Shown here in pieces: positions 27,449-39,969 of a DNA stretch of 64,000 bases. The notes under the pieces were generated by a model, which ran no database searches, was not told where the DNA came from, and saw only the letters and a list, made by a program, of their open reading frames with translations. The position numbers were made by a program, and so were the translations under genes. This stretch comes from Circinella minor (Eukaryota > Mucoromycota > Mucoromycetes > Mucorales > Lichtheimiaceae), in NCBI GenBank assembly GCA_016758965.1, contig JAEPRB010000028.1, positions 124,001 through 188,000 on the forward strand. Direction: 5' to 3'. How positions within the stretch are numbered: position 1 is the first letter of the stretch; each line of letters begins with the position of its first letter.

Positions 27449-30400
27449 ATGACTTCGACCGAAAAGGGAAGTGAATCACGTCGAAAAAGGTCCATTTTCA
27501 GTTTCGGTGATGAAGATGACGATGACGACCAACACCAACAACACCAGCATGACTTTGTACTGGAACCATTAGCTAAACAAGTTATTGATCGTACAGCTTT
27601 CACTACTCCTGAATTCGATCCCGATCGTTTTTTATCAAGCCGACGTCATCTTGGGCTTGAACGCTTAAAAGTGGAATTGAACAGCCATTTGAAATTCTTG
27701 AAAGCTGAATTGGTCGAGCTTATTAACCGTGACTATCAAGACTTTATAAATCTTTCGACGAATTTGAAAGGTGTAGATAGAGCTATTGACGATGTAAAAC
27801 GACCTTTACGTAAAATGGAAACTCAAGTTCAGGTATATAAATATATACAAGAGGAAGGGGGACGAAAGAAAACTAATATGTATATCATAATATGCTATAT
27901 AGGAAGTTCGTGGACAGTGCCAACAAACTATTGATAAGTTGGAAGAACAACTTGCTTACCGTGGAAAATTACGCGAAAAAAAGGTAATTTTTAAATATGA
28001 GGAGGACATAAACTGAAGTTAAAGAAGGGGTTAATTGTAAAGGTTATATGTAAAAAGATGGGTAAGGCGGAGAGAGAGAGAGAGAAAATGATATATTGAA
28101 CTAATTAACTTTATATATACAGACTTGCTTAAAGCTATTACTTAATATTCATGAATCAGTTACCAAAGTGGAAGATCTATTGGGAATTAATAGAGAAGAT
28201 ACAACATCTGCAGTAGATGTAGTCGTCAATGACGATAATCCAACAGTGACAGAGGAAGGGTAAGGAGGGTTCTTTTTTTTTCTTACGGATGAATAACAAA
28301 ATATGGAAACATAGTAGTAGTAGAACCAAGTATTAATGAAACATCGAACCTAAATAACATTATTTAGCCTTGGAAAGCAGGTTGAGCGTGTTGCTATTGA
28401 ATTCAATCAAATGCAACATCTTGTCGGACGCGGCAAGGATTTACCGTTTATGAAAGAAAATGAATGGGTTAGTAAATGCAATATATGGACATAGGAAAAG
28501 GAAAAGGAGAAGAAAAGAATAAATGATATTAATGAATGTGATTGGGATTATATGTATATATATGTAGCGCATCACACGTATCAAAAATACACTTCAAAAC
28601 AAATTATCGAAAACGTTAATAGATGCACTGCATGAAATGCAATCAGGTCAAACAAATAGTGGTACCAAGCAATCCTTGGTTCAATGTTTACGAACCTATG
28701 CACTTATTGATCAAACACAAGTGGCAGAGTGGTTGATACGAGAACAATTTGTACGTCCTTTTGTAGCCAAAGTATGTATTTTTTTTTTATTTGAGATAGC
28801 AAGGAAATCAACTTTATTAAACAAAGTGAAAGGTCGGAATAAAATAGAGCTGATATACATTACAATTTTAAATTTTCGCCATGAAATATAGACTATTACA
28901 AAAAAGGCTCTTAATGATCGACTTAGCAATAGTTCCGTGAATCAATTAACAGCTGTGTACAATAAATTAATATCATTCGCCACCGTAGATTTACAACCGA
29001 TTCTTGATATAACACAAAAGACACTCAAAGGAACATCTTATGAAGTTTTGGTCAATTCATTTTGGGTAGAAGTTGTAGAACGCATTAATGCAGAATGTAG
29101 TAGTATTTATGCTCCAGGACAAACAAATACTTTTCATAAGGTAACATTTTTATATCCAAGTAAAGATTGTTCTGATTATTTACTTTATATACTTAATTAT
29201 TATTGTGATTATTATCGTTATGAACATATCTTATTTTATTTAGAATTATTCTGCTACAGTAGCATTTATTTCTGGTGTCGAATCATTATGCTCTACCAAA
29301 AAATCTTTACTTTATTTACGCAGCCATCAACGTTACGCAGAGTTCATGAAACGATGGCAATTACCTGTATATTTCCAACTTCGGTACGTAATCATAAAGA
29401 AAAATCCCACGATTGATATTTATTTTTTCTGAAAATTATTAATAAATACAAAACGTATAGGTTCCGTGAAATTATAAATAGCGTTGAGGAGTTATTAAAT
29501 GATCCAAAAGCTAGCATAGCAACGGATAATCTTAGTAAACCAACCGAAAAAGGGCTTGCGTTGGCCGCCACACTTGCTGTTTCTAATGCAATTGAACAAT
29601 GCTGGTCTGATAATGTATATTTATATGGTCTCTCTCATCGATTCTGGAAGTTGACTTTACAGGTAATAAAAAAACCAGAGAAAAAGAATAATCATGACAC
29701 AGAGAAAGAAAAATAAAGGGATGGGGAGGGATATATCAGTTATTGTTGTTAATGCGAAAAAAAAAAACCTTAATTAGCTTCTTCGACGATATAATTTATG
29801 GGCATCCAATGTACTTCAGCATATTCTTGAAAGTTCGGCTGGAACCGACAAGGTAAATAATTTTTTTGACATCTCATGTGGAGACATAGTTATGATAAAA
29901 ATTGATACTATCTCTATAACTTCATCTTTTTTTTTTTTAGTCAAGTAGTAGTAATCAAACCACAAATAATAACAATAACAATAATGGTAAACTTGATGTG
30001 AATCAAAGTGAAGAAACAGGATCATTACTACGACTCGTTATATTATCACATGATGTAGAAGGATTGATACATGAGGTAGTTATCTACTCTATATTTGCTT
30101 TTTATGTACACACACCTTCTAATATCTTTCTGCATAATTTTTTTAGTCCAAAGATCGCGCTGCCAAAATAATTATACCAAAATTACCTGAAAGTGTACAA
30201 CAAGATTTTCCGTTACTCCGAGGTAGTCATAACTAGCTATTTTTTGGTGGGGTACTTTTGTTTCGTAAAGGAAGAACGAAAGAAAAAGTGGAAAATCAAA
30301 TATATGTGCTTACAGAAATATATATATATAGAAAGCATGGATGGTATATTGCATGAATTAGAACGTTCCACAGCAACGGAAATACAACATCGAATTATCA

Positions 30401-31059
30401 ATGTTATTAGTCGTCGTTGCATAGAAACGCTTAAATTCGTGAAAAATATTACCACTCAATATCGACATACAAACAGAGCCCCTCCTACCGAATCATCCAA
30501 CTTTATACCCAAATTGTTTAAACCTTTTACAACATTTGTAGAACAAAATGTTTCATGGATTGATGAAGAAAAATCAGTTGCTTGGGGATATATGATTGCT
30601 GATGCAGTGATAACAAGGTAAAGCATATATATACATTGTTAGGAAATTAAAATATAATTTTTTATTCATAAATATGTATATTCGTTCTTAGGTATACAAC
30701 TGTTGTTACAGATCAGTTAACTGAGTTACGAAAAGTAGAAGATTCATTAAAAAGATTGAAAAAAGGCAAAAAGAATCCCAAATTATCGGCAAGCAGTAAT
30801 AGTTCAGGTGGCATGACAGATGAGGAAAAAATTCAATTACAAACTCTTTTGGATGTACGACAACTTGGAAAAGAATTGACAAAACTGAAGATAGATATCG
30901 AGAAATTTAAACCATACAGGAAATTATATGAAGTAGTTAAACCATTTGGTAAGTTTCAAAATAATAATATTAATATTTACGGATGGGAGAAAGAGAGATG
31001 AATGCTTATATTTATTTATTATATATATAGAGCACTTGGCTGGTAATACACTTTTGTAA
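27449..31059 (+). CDS. COG2: Conserved oligomeric Golgi complex subunit 2
   Basis: Fourteen exons: 27449-27832, 27903-27983, 28123-28259, 28368-28467, 28568-28771, 28892-29140, 29244-29383, 29461-29662, 29778-29852, 29941-30075, 30147-30222, 30332-30617, 30692-30948 and 31031-31059. Phases agree; 784 residues. COG is the eight-subunit tether for retrograde vesicles inside the Golgi. The N-terminal COG2 signature is clear: FDPDRFLSSRRHLGLERL, then ELVELINRDYQDFINLSTNL (~62-105) followed by coiled coil. The remaining helical rods match the length of human COG2 (738). Low-complexity inserts are an acidic/His/Gln run near residue 25 and an Asn run in exon 10. The start ATG at 27449 is the first in frame. 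Confidence 0.92.
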
Positions 31060-31291
31060 CGTGAGAAAATAAATAATATAAAAAAAACCAACCAAAAAAC
31101 TACTATTACACTACTATTGTGATTGTCTCGAATTAAGGGTTTTCGACGGGATAATAATGGTTTTTTTTATGTGATCTTTGTTATAAGAGAGGATGACTTT
31201 GTGATAAAAAAAAAAGAGGTTCGAGAAAAGGTATGGTGGAAATATATAAATATAACGGATAAAAGGAGAAACGAAGGGGATAAATAGGAGT

Positions 31292-33595
31292 CTAGATTTC
31301 TAGCTTTTTCATAACATTTTGATTGCCTGTACGTTTGACAAACCAAAGGTACATTTCACCAATATTCTGCATATCATCCATATAGCCATCAATAAGGTCT
31401 TTTCGTAAGGGAATAACTTCAGTTACTAATTGATTCTTGCCATCCAACTCACTTTCAAATTCATCTTTATCTTGAGGCTTGCCATCAAAGTCCCATGATT
31501 TCAAATGATGAACAATCTTATTACCATTACCCTTTTCATTGAAGTTGACATCACGATCCAACATCCATTGAATCGTGTTGGTCCATCCAATAGCTGGCAA
31601 AAGATAAATATCCATACCCCATTCATCAACGACACGATGTAAAATCTTTTTAGCATGAGTAATAGTTTGTTTACGAATTTCTGCTTGTTGAGTGGCAGGA
31701 TTCATATTTTCAATAGTAATATCCCATCGATCTGGAGGACCGAATTCTAATACACAATGTTCCACGAGACCTGCTTCAAATAATCTTGTTGCAGAATCTA
31801 AAGCTTGGAGTTCAAAACCTTCTACATCAATTTTTAAGAAATGAATAGGTTGACGTAATAAAAGTGCTTCATTCATCTTGGTTGTTTTGCCTTCGTTACA
31901 AGCTTCTAACCCAGCTGCATATTGAGCACTGATTTCTTGCGGTTTGTTGATAAGTGTCTTCTCATTGGATTCATCGGCAAATAAGGAGTTAAAGGATGGT
32001 AAACTATCCAAGGGGATTGTTTGCGTTTGAATGATTGAATCTTTGTTGCTAAAATCTAAGGATCCAATACCACCGTCATTGATTTCATAATTGCTCATGC
32101 TTAATTTACGATACTTGTCCAATACAGCAAATGGCAATACACGAGCACGACGTGATACTTGGTTTAAACGTGCACCAAGTCCAATAACACCTATTATTAC
32201 AGTTATAAAACGTAGTTTTTTTTTTTAGTTTAGTTTGAATTAGTTTTAGCTTAGCTTATGTGAGAGTCTAATATAGTGTGAATGATGATGATTATAATCG
32301 TGGTGGGGGGTGTAAGAAGGAAAAAGGGGGATTATACTTACTTCTTAAGTGCATCTGAGGTTCAAATGAAATAGCGTGGGCACCACTGACAGTTGCCACC
32401 ATTGAAAAAAGACCATGATTAGAGCCTATAATAGACATTTTTTTCGTCATCAAGACAAACATTTGAGATTAACAAAACAGTAAAGTATTAATCGAAACTT
32501 GTTTCATTTTTTTTAATATTATTTTTATTTACCTGCATCCACCATTAACAAGGGATCTTTACGAGTTGGGTCCCGACGATGTACACGTAAAATCCATTTC
32601 ATAAGGGTATAAATACGATGTTCACGGCTATAATGATTCACAATATCAGCTAAATGACCATCAGAAGCGATAAATACATCTGGCTTGGAGTTGATCTGAA
32701 ACAAATATATAACGATTAGATAGTCCAGTTAGTTATGATATCATAGATTTTATAAACATGCTTTTTTTTATAATGGACCGCCATAACAATCTGGCCTTTT
32801 TTTTTATTTGTTTTCTTGGTTTGGCAAAAAAAAAAAAACAATATACATTTTTTCTGTTGCTTTCCCAAATGATAATAATAACATCCATCAATACATCCAT
32901 CAACAAAAAAAAAACAGTACGTACCACACCAAATTGCCAGAATTCAAGACCTTCAGCATATTTCAAAGAGGTTGAAGCAAGATGCATCGTGATTTGATCA
33001 GCCGTTGGGGCGACAAGGTTGAGATTTTTGTTCGATACTGGATGTTGCTCTATTTTTTTAATGAGAACAGGAAATGAAAAAGATCAATATTCATACGTTA
33101 TTGACATGTAAGTTTTGAAGAAGTAATATTCTTTGTTTTGAAAGCATATATAAGATATGGGTTCTTACTTGGTATGTAAGTTTCAGGTTGACTGAGAGGT
33201 TGATTACTGGATACTAAAACAGCGTCAAGCTGAGCTTCGGATGGCGGTGGTGGTGGCGGCGGAGGTTGAGGAACGACGGGTGGTGGTGGAGGTGGAGGTG
33301 GAGGTGGAGGAGGAGGAGTTCCATCATCATGCTCAAAGTTATGCTGGTTGGATTCATATATATGTATATAAAAGTGTTTGTTAGATCGAGAATTACTTCT
33401 TTTATCCTAATACAACAACAAAAATAGACAGAATATCATTTTTTTATATACCTCTGAAGGAACGGGTGGACCACAGTTTCCATTTGCATCACAACCTTCA
33501 CGCGCATTATAGGTCCAAAATATTAAATTACCAATAAAGAAAAGAAACACCAAGCTTAGAAGCCATGCTCGAGAACCAAGCCAAGCTTTCATCAT
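31292..33595 (-). CDS. Type II membrane protein with FkbM-type methyltransferase domain
   Basis: Six exons: 33595-33452, 33406-33169, 33049-32925, 32695-32533, 32425-32342 and 32190-31292. Phases agree; 550 residues. Residues 9-30 are one hydrophobic helix (AWLLSLVFLFFIGNLIFW) after a short basic start, so a signal anchor with the catalytic part in the Golgi/ER lumen is likely. A stalk with two polyproline runs (about 79-92 and 97-104) follows. The SAM-binding fold shows LVDAGSNHGLFSMVA (motif I, ~220-234), ISFEPQ, and the FkbM hallmark FLKIDVEGFELQAL (369-382). FkbM-family enzymes O-methylate sugars and small molecules; with this topology, glycan methylation is a fair guess. The substrate is unknown. 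It lies tail-to-tail with COG2 (232 bp). Confidence 0.85.
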
Positions 33596-34605
33596 TTGAT
33601 GTTATTTGAATATATATAGAGAGAAAAGAAAAGGAGAGAATGAAAAAAAAAACAGTAAAAGTTATAGGAAAAAGAAAAGAAAAAGTAAAAGTAAAAGAAA
33701 AAGAAGAAGAAAAAAAAGAAACGGTGTTTGTGGGGGGGGGACTATATTTTTAAAACTGTGTGATGATCATGATAAGCCAATTATAATTGCCATACCAACA
33801 TCCTTTACATATATATAAACTCTGTTTTCTTCTTTTAGTAAAATAAACAATATATATTATTATTATTACTCGGTTTTACTTGCACTTTCCGATACTTTTT
33901 TATTCTACTATTTTCTGTTTGTTTTTTGCTGGTCCTCACTCTATTTTAATTCATTCGTTTTTAAAAAAAATTATTTGTTTTTTTTTTTTTATTTTCCCCT
34001 TTTTTTTTTCGAATTATTGTTACCATGGTAACAAAAAAGTTATATATGGATATCTAACTCAGAACAGGAAAGTCCTTGAACTAACATCATAGGCAACCGT
34101 CGATCTTTTAAAAAATAACTTTTCCTTTTTCGTATACTGGATTTTTTTTTTTTTGCTTCCATAATATATAAAAATGTACCACCGATAAATTATGTTGGAC
34201 AAAACAATCAAAAACTATTTTCGTCTCTTGTTAGTCGTTTTATTATTCAATGTCCGCTCGTGCTCTGTTTTACTTAGTGTTGACAGAACCCATAGATTCC
34301 TTTTTACTTCTAGAAAATCGTACAGCTAAAATATATAATGCTTACAAAGGTAAACTAATAAATATGTAAAGTGTCCTTATATTATTTATTGTAGCAACAA
34401 CTTGAGAAGGATAGCAAACCTTTTCTCTCAAAAAGCTACAAATTTTTTTAAATATTTCAACCCCCCCTCCTTTTTTTTTCTTTATATTCTAGAGTGATAA
34501 TTTTGTAGTGGTACACATTACATTATATACGCAGAAATATCCTTACAATAAAAAAAAGGCGCACGGCAAATGATATTATTGAGTTTTATAATATTTATTA
34601 TTACT
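33596..34605. other. Intergenic with long purine tract
   Basis: This holds the upstream region of the FkbM gene, including an almost pure purine stretch on the plus strand at about 33617-33720 and a G run at 33732-33740. T-rich tracts lie at 33965-34010 and 34141-34154. No gene is supported. Confidence 0.5.
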
Positions 34606-35276
34606 TTAATGTTTCTCCAGAATTGTTGTCCATCCTGTTCGTCTTGTACCTTTTTTTGCCCACCTACAAAAAAGAAGAAATATAAATATAAGAAAACCGG
34701 CCATCCATTTTTGATTAATTATTATTATGGCACTTAATTGTGTAACCAGCGGCTCCCATTGCTACTTACAGTTCCAATAATCCTTTCCCATTTGGATTTT
34801 TCTCTGGATGATATACTGCAGTTGGTAACATCGTTTCAATCACATCATACATAAATGCCGGTTTAGATTCACTTATTTCACCTGGTAACATTGGTTTTAT
34901 AAAATCAAACACACAATCAGGGTTTCTTTGATGTCTTAATTCAATATCTCCTTCCTATCAATTTAAAGGTATCTATTGTAAGAGCGCCATATTCCATAAT
35001 AACCAGTATATATATAAGATAATGATAGATTATGTGTGTTTCCGAAACAAATATAAATTTACCTTTCTGAAGATTAACAAACTAAGTTTACTCTTATTGA
35101 AATAACGATATTCTCCCTTATGTATTTGATTATTGATATTTTTCTTGATCCAACAAAAGTTTTCAACATATTTGAATCCCCAGCTTTCTGCAATCATAAC
35201 AATCTTTTGTATCCATTCTTTTTCAATCCATACGAAAATAAATCCCATGGGGACAATTTCTGAAATATTTAATCGT

Positions 35277-35314
<38 letters not shown>

Positions 35315-36716
35315 GTTGGTCAATTATTTTTTGTTTCATCATAAAATAAGGATTCAAGTAAATGGATATATATAACCATGCTACTCCCACTCTTTTTACT
35401 ATTGTTACCAATACTTACCAAGTCATCAATATGTATTTTACCAGGTGTTGGCTCTTCACCTGGTAATAATAATGGAGGATCCATATATACACAGTTAAAT
35501 GATTCACCGTACTCTTTGAGATCTAATGATAATATATCATTTACTTCGTGGTAACTAATAATAGAACCCCCGTCAAAAAAAAAGATTTAACTAATCTACT
35601 GCTACTCGAAGCGTATTTCCTTCTCTTTTCCCTTGTCAAGATTAAAAATAAAAAATATCAAAGACATACTATGAAGATATACGTTCTGGTTCTTTATCTG
35701 TAAATCGTAATATACTATGTGCCCATGATCGTGATATTGGTTTTCCAGGTATTTTGACATATGTAGGTAGACTTGGATCGATTGTACTTTATATATCAAT
35801 AAAATAATTGGTAAGTTGACTTTATATAATATATATATAGACGTATTCCACTCAATTCCATATATTAAAATACTTATTTATTTATTACCTGACACGTTTC
35901 TTGACCATAAAGTAGTTACCATTCCGATCTTGTACTTGTACTTGCATAATTTTATATTTTGCAATAATACTTTCACGATCTGTACCACTTCGACGACCAG
36001 ACGATGATTTTTCGCGTGGTTGTGCTGTACGTCTTCCTTTCTTTTGTCGTGATGGTAGTTCACCAAACTCTCGATCCCAAAAGTCATCATCCACATGTAC
36101 ATAATCGCTGTGTTTTTTGATAATATCGTTAAGTTACAAGATACATAATTAATAGTAGAAAACAATAACAATCATAATTATAGTGAACTTACTCTTCTTC
36201 AAATAATTCGTCTATATTATTTTCATGGAACTCGACTTGCCATAATTCCATAGCATCCAAATCTTCGTCATGAGTATCCATCATTGCACTTCTCACAGTA
36301 AATGCTGATGTACGTTTGAATACTTCTTGTAATTGTTCTTCAGTTAAACCTTCTTCTGTTGCTGTTGTTGCTGGTGTTTCTTCCTTGTTGCTATTATTGT
36401 TACTATTATTGTTATTATCATTATCGTCACCCACATTTTCTTTATTTTCTTCAGGTGCAGGTGAACTGGTTGCAATTTCACTTTGAATACGTTCAAGTTC
36501 AGCAAATTTTTTCATAATGGCTTCGACGGATTCTTCGTCTTCGACGTAACCAACATAATGAACATTACTATATTATGTAAGGAATAGAATTAAGAATAAA
36601 GTCAAGTGTGTGTAAGATTTTATTTATTGCCTTTAAATCCAATTTATTATTGTCTTTTATTCTCACCTAACGGGTGTGTTTCTTTGTCTTCTTTTTCTAC
36701 GTGATCGTTCTGACAT
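34606..36716 (-). CDS. MT-A70 family adenine-methyltransferase-like protein
   Basis: Eight exons: 36716-36667, 36567-36193, 36107-35889, 35786-35670, 35554-35419, 35278-35063, 34954-34770 and 34663-34606. Phases agree; 451 residues. MT-A70 enzymes methylate adenine N6 in RNA (Ime4/METTL3-METTL14) or DNA (MTA1 complexes). The N-terminus is basic (MSERSRRKRRQR) and then acidic/Asn-rich. The MT-A70 fold begins at ~250: FNCVYMDPPLLLPGEEPTP (Asp279), IVPMGFIFVWIEKEW, WGFKYVENFCWIKKN, FNKSKLSLLIFRK and C-terminal LLELWAKKGTRRTGW. The motif is DPPL where active enzymes have DPPW; METTL14 has EPPL. I infer a non-catalytic partner of the METTL14/MTA9 kind, but an altered active enzyme is possible. No zinc finger is visible. 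Confidence 0.85.
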
Positions 36717-36969
36717 GTTTAATTAGTTCAATTGAATGTAAAATACTCAAAAAAAAAATGGACCTCCTGAAAAAAAAAAAAAATTGGCCAACCGCGCGAA
36801 ATAAAAAGCGCGTTTTTTTTTTGAATTAGCGCGACGTGTTGGCACTTATACACAAGTACAAAAAAATGGTTTCATATATTGCTTTTTATTCTATTTTTCA
36901 TTATAAAGAATAGGTTGACATCAAAAATAAAATAAATAAATAATAAATTAAAATGAAATAGATCATTCT

Positions 36970-37774
36970 TTAATAGGCAGGATCAGCAATTCTGTATTCT
37001 TCAACCATACGCTTCCATTCTTCTTGCTCTTGAGCCAGATTTTCTTCCCCTTCTTGGTCAGTGTATAATAAAAAGAAAGCAGTGAATGGTTTATTAACCA
37101 ACTTTCCCTTGTAGGTACAATCCTCAGCTGCAGGACGAACACCATCCAATGAACCAATACGAACAACATATTTGGCATGTGAAAAGTAACCATCATCGGA
37201 ATTAAAGACAACAGGTTCCAAATGATCATCCAAATTGGCTGCATCACCACGTTCAGAACGACCTTCTTCCATTGTAGTTGTTTTTAATGGACGAGTTGTA
37301 CCGACCCATGATCCATCAGGATAATAATACATGACAGGAACAGGGTCCATGGGATTCACTCTATATAATCAATAGTATATGAATAGGTTATTTTTAGTTA
37401 TTGCAAAAGCAATCATCACATATAATTAGAGTAAATAAACCAATAAAAACATACGCTGTTCCATTCAAAGGTGCCATAGCCACCTGACCAATTTCAAGAC
37501 CAGCAAGATCAAATGGTTCCTTGCGCTCCTTAGTAGGATACAAAAATGCATGTGTTTGAACATTATACCAATGTTGGAAACCAGTGCGTTCTGGATTACA
37601 CTGATAGACACGATTTCCTTTGGCATAAAAGACATCAAAGGCATTATGATTTTCTGGGGGTCTCAAACTTTCTTTGACATAGGCAGCAGATGGTGCACCA
37701 TGTACATCAGGAAGTCGATCAGCCAATACAAACGAGGAAAGTGTAGCAAGTAAAGCGGTAGCGAGAAGTTTCAT
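36970..37774 (-). CDS. Secreted DUF3455-like protein
   Basis: Two exons, 37774-37455 and 37360-36970, give 236 residues. A signal peptide (MKLLATALLATLSSFVLA) is followed by the pattern of the DUF3455 family: GNRVYQCNP near the start, QHWYNVQTHAFLYP, YYYPDGSWVGTTRP in the middle and YVVRIGSLDGVRPA..C near the end. Two Cys could form a disulfide. The family is common in fungi and often sits in secreted or cell-surface proteins; its biochemical role is unknown to me. The acidic C-terminal tail is specific to this copy. The downstream neighbour on the same strand is the MT-A70 gene (253 bp away), with no functional link seen. Confidence 0.78.
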
Positions 37775-38568
37775 AATGATTTAGTGAACTTTTTTGAATT
37801 AAAACGAAAAAGAATGCAAACAGCAAAATAAAATCACTTTCTTTTTAAATAATTTTGTTTTTATGGTTATGGCTGTTCGTATAATTCTTTTATTCTTTTT
37901 AATATTACCAAGGTAAAACAATAAGGTAGTAGTCAGTTGTTGGCATGAGGATATGTTGTTATTGCTTTTACTGAAAGAAAGAAAGGGATAAATTCAAGTT
38001 GTTTTTTGAATGAAAGTGCATCATACGATTAAAAACAAAACTACATTCTTCATGTTTTTTTTTTTTTTTGTTCTTCATCATACCAACATCATTACATATA
38101 AATTAATCATTCATATACATGTTACATCATCGATCATCATTCATCCTCATTCATCCCGTATCTTCCGTTTTTGATTTTTGTTAACAAACAAAAAGGGGTG
38201 AGAAGGAAGGATAATTTTATTTGTTATGGTAAAAGATCATGTCATACGAATCAGGTGCAGCGCAGCACAGAGGAAATATAATTCTTTTTAGTATAGGCTT
38301 ATTTATGAACACAATTGACACATATAATATATAAATAGGGTCATTTCTTGCTCTCTCTCAATTATCAATAAATAGCCAATCAAAAGACCTCTTTAACCCT
38401 TGTGTAACGTTCAACGGTATTTTTTAAAGTCGTACAGCGAGTCACATCGCGTTTTCGTTGCTAAGCGAAAAGGTAGTGCACAGCCTTTTTGATTTCCTTT
38501 TTTCCACTTTTCTATATATACAACAATTATTTTTTCTCTTTCGGTTTTATAAACTTTTTCTTTTAACA
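37775..38568. promoter_or_regulatory. Divergent upstream region of DUF3455-like gene and calmodulin
   Basis: These 794 bp separate two divergent starts. On the calmodulin side a CCAAT box (38376-38380) and a TATA-like stretch (38512-38520, about 50 bp before the ATG) are visible. Long T tracts lie at 38057-38068 and a CATCATTCAT-type repetitive stretch at about 38110-38160. No ORF is supported. Confidence 0.4.
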
Positions 38569-39461
38569 ATGGTAACTTTTTCTTTTTCTTGTTTAAAATT
38601 ATGTCTAAAAGTTAAAGTGAGAAGTTTATTGATTAAAAAGAAAAAAAAAACTCGGGGTTTTGTTTCCAAAATATGGGTTATTGTATATAAAACTATATAG
38701 GCAGATCAACTTTCAGACGAACAAATCACGGAATACCGCGAAGCCTTTCAATTATTCGATAAGAATGGTGATGGTAGCATTAGTGCAAAAGAACTTGGTG
38801 TTGTTCTCCGTTCTTTTGGTATGAACCCTAGTGATGCCGAGTTACAAGACATGGTAAATACTTTATTTTATTGTTAGTTCGAAACAAAAGAGATAAAAGA
38901 AAAAGTTTAAATTTTTTAACAGTTATGGTGGGTTATATATTATTATATCATAGGTAAATGATGTTGATGCTGATGGCAACGGTACAATCGATTTTGATGA
39001 GTTTTTGGGTCTTGTTAAGAATTTAAAGACGGATAATGAAGCTGATGATTTGAAGGAAGCATTCAGGTAAGCTTTTTTTTTCTTCTTCAACAAAATGGTT
39101 GGCTCAGGTTAGCTATATTCAAAACATCTACACACGTAAGTAACATATATACTAATTATCAAATATATTTATTTATTTATATATTAGAGTATTTGATGCG
39201 GATGGTAATGGATTGATTGATCGTGAAGAACTTCAAAAGGTCATGAAGTCATTGAATGAGGAACTTTCAGAAGAGGAACTTGATGCTATGATCAGAGAAG
39301 CTGATGTATGTTATTATTTTATATACGTATTATAAATTATTCTCGGGAAGATTTCATCCGAAAAGAAAAACTAATATTCTTTTTCTTATTTTAATATTTA
39401 GGTCGATGGTGATGGACAAATCAGTTTTGAAGAATTCAAGGCAATGATGGGTGCAAAATAG
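38569..39461 (+). CDS. CMD1: Calmodulin
   Basis: Five exons: 38569-38571, 38701-38853, 38954-39066, 39188-39305 and 39402-39461, giving 148 residues, the exact calmodulin length. The first coding exon is only the ATG, with the intron directly behind it. Four intact EF-hands carry loops [36 protein letters not shown] and [12 protein letters not shown]; all calcium-ligand positions are acidic or polar as required. Calmodulin is the main Ca2+ sensor and activates calcineurin and CaM kinases. The sequence differs from canonical calmodulin at many positions (for example the central linker [14 protein letters not shown]), so it may be one of several paralogues. A CCAAT box and TATA-like stretch precede it. 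Confidence 0.92.
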
Positions 39462-39969
39462 ATTTATATAGCTGAGAAGGGCATGAAGAAATAAAAAAAA
39501 GAATAATGGATCAACGGATCAGAAAAAAAAAAGATTAACAACAAACAATATATAAATATAACACACACACACACACACACAAACACAACGAATTCCATCA
39601 ATATCATTTATTACAATACAACTTCATAACTACTACTACAACAAACAGCAACAATTTGTAATCTAGTCTTTCTTTTTTTATGCTTGTACTTTTTTTTATT
39701 CCATTTTTTTTTTCATATTAAACAATTTCTCTGTTTTTTTTTAATCGTCATAATTTTTTATTTATTTATTTCTTTTGAGAATGGATGTTTGGAAGGGTAT
39801 GTGTATATTTTACACACAAAAAAAAAAAAAAAGGTTTTTTGATCAGTGAAAAAAAAAATAGCTTTACTGTTTTTGTTTTGTGTGACAAAACTGAGAAAAT
39901 TGTTCGGTTTTCTCCCCGTACACTCCCGCGTTTTATTATTTTTATTGTTAGTTTGAAAATAGCATATAA
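39462..39969. other. 3' region of calmodulin and THI20 promoter
   Basis: This holds a (CA)10 repeat (39561-39580) in the probable calmodulin 3' UTR and several T and A tracts. I looked for a TPP riboswitch before THI20: a CTGAGA word occurs at 39889-39894, but the partner helix sequences are missing. Confidence 0.45.

Noticed and set aside
39880..39969. Possible TPP riboswitch before THI20 (a CTGAGA word)
   Set aside because: The other conserved TPP-aptamer segments and pairing arms are absent, and fungal TPP riboswitches normally lie in introns with a clear aptamer.
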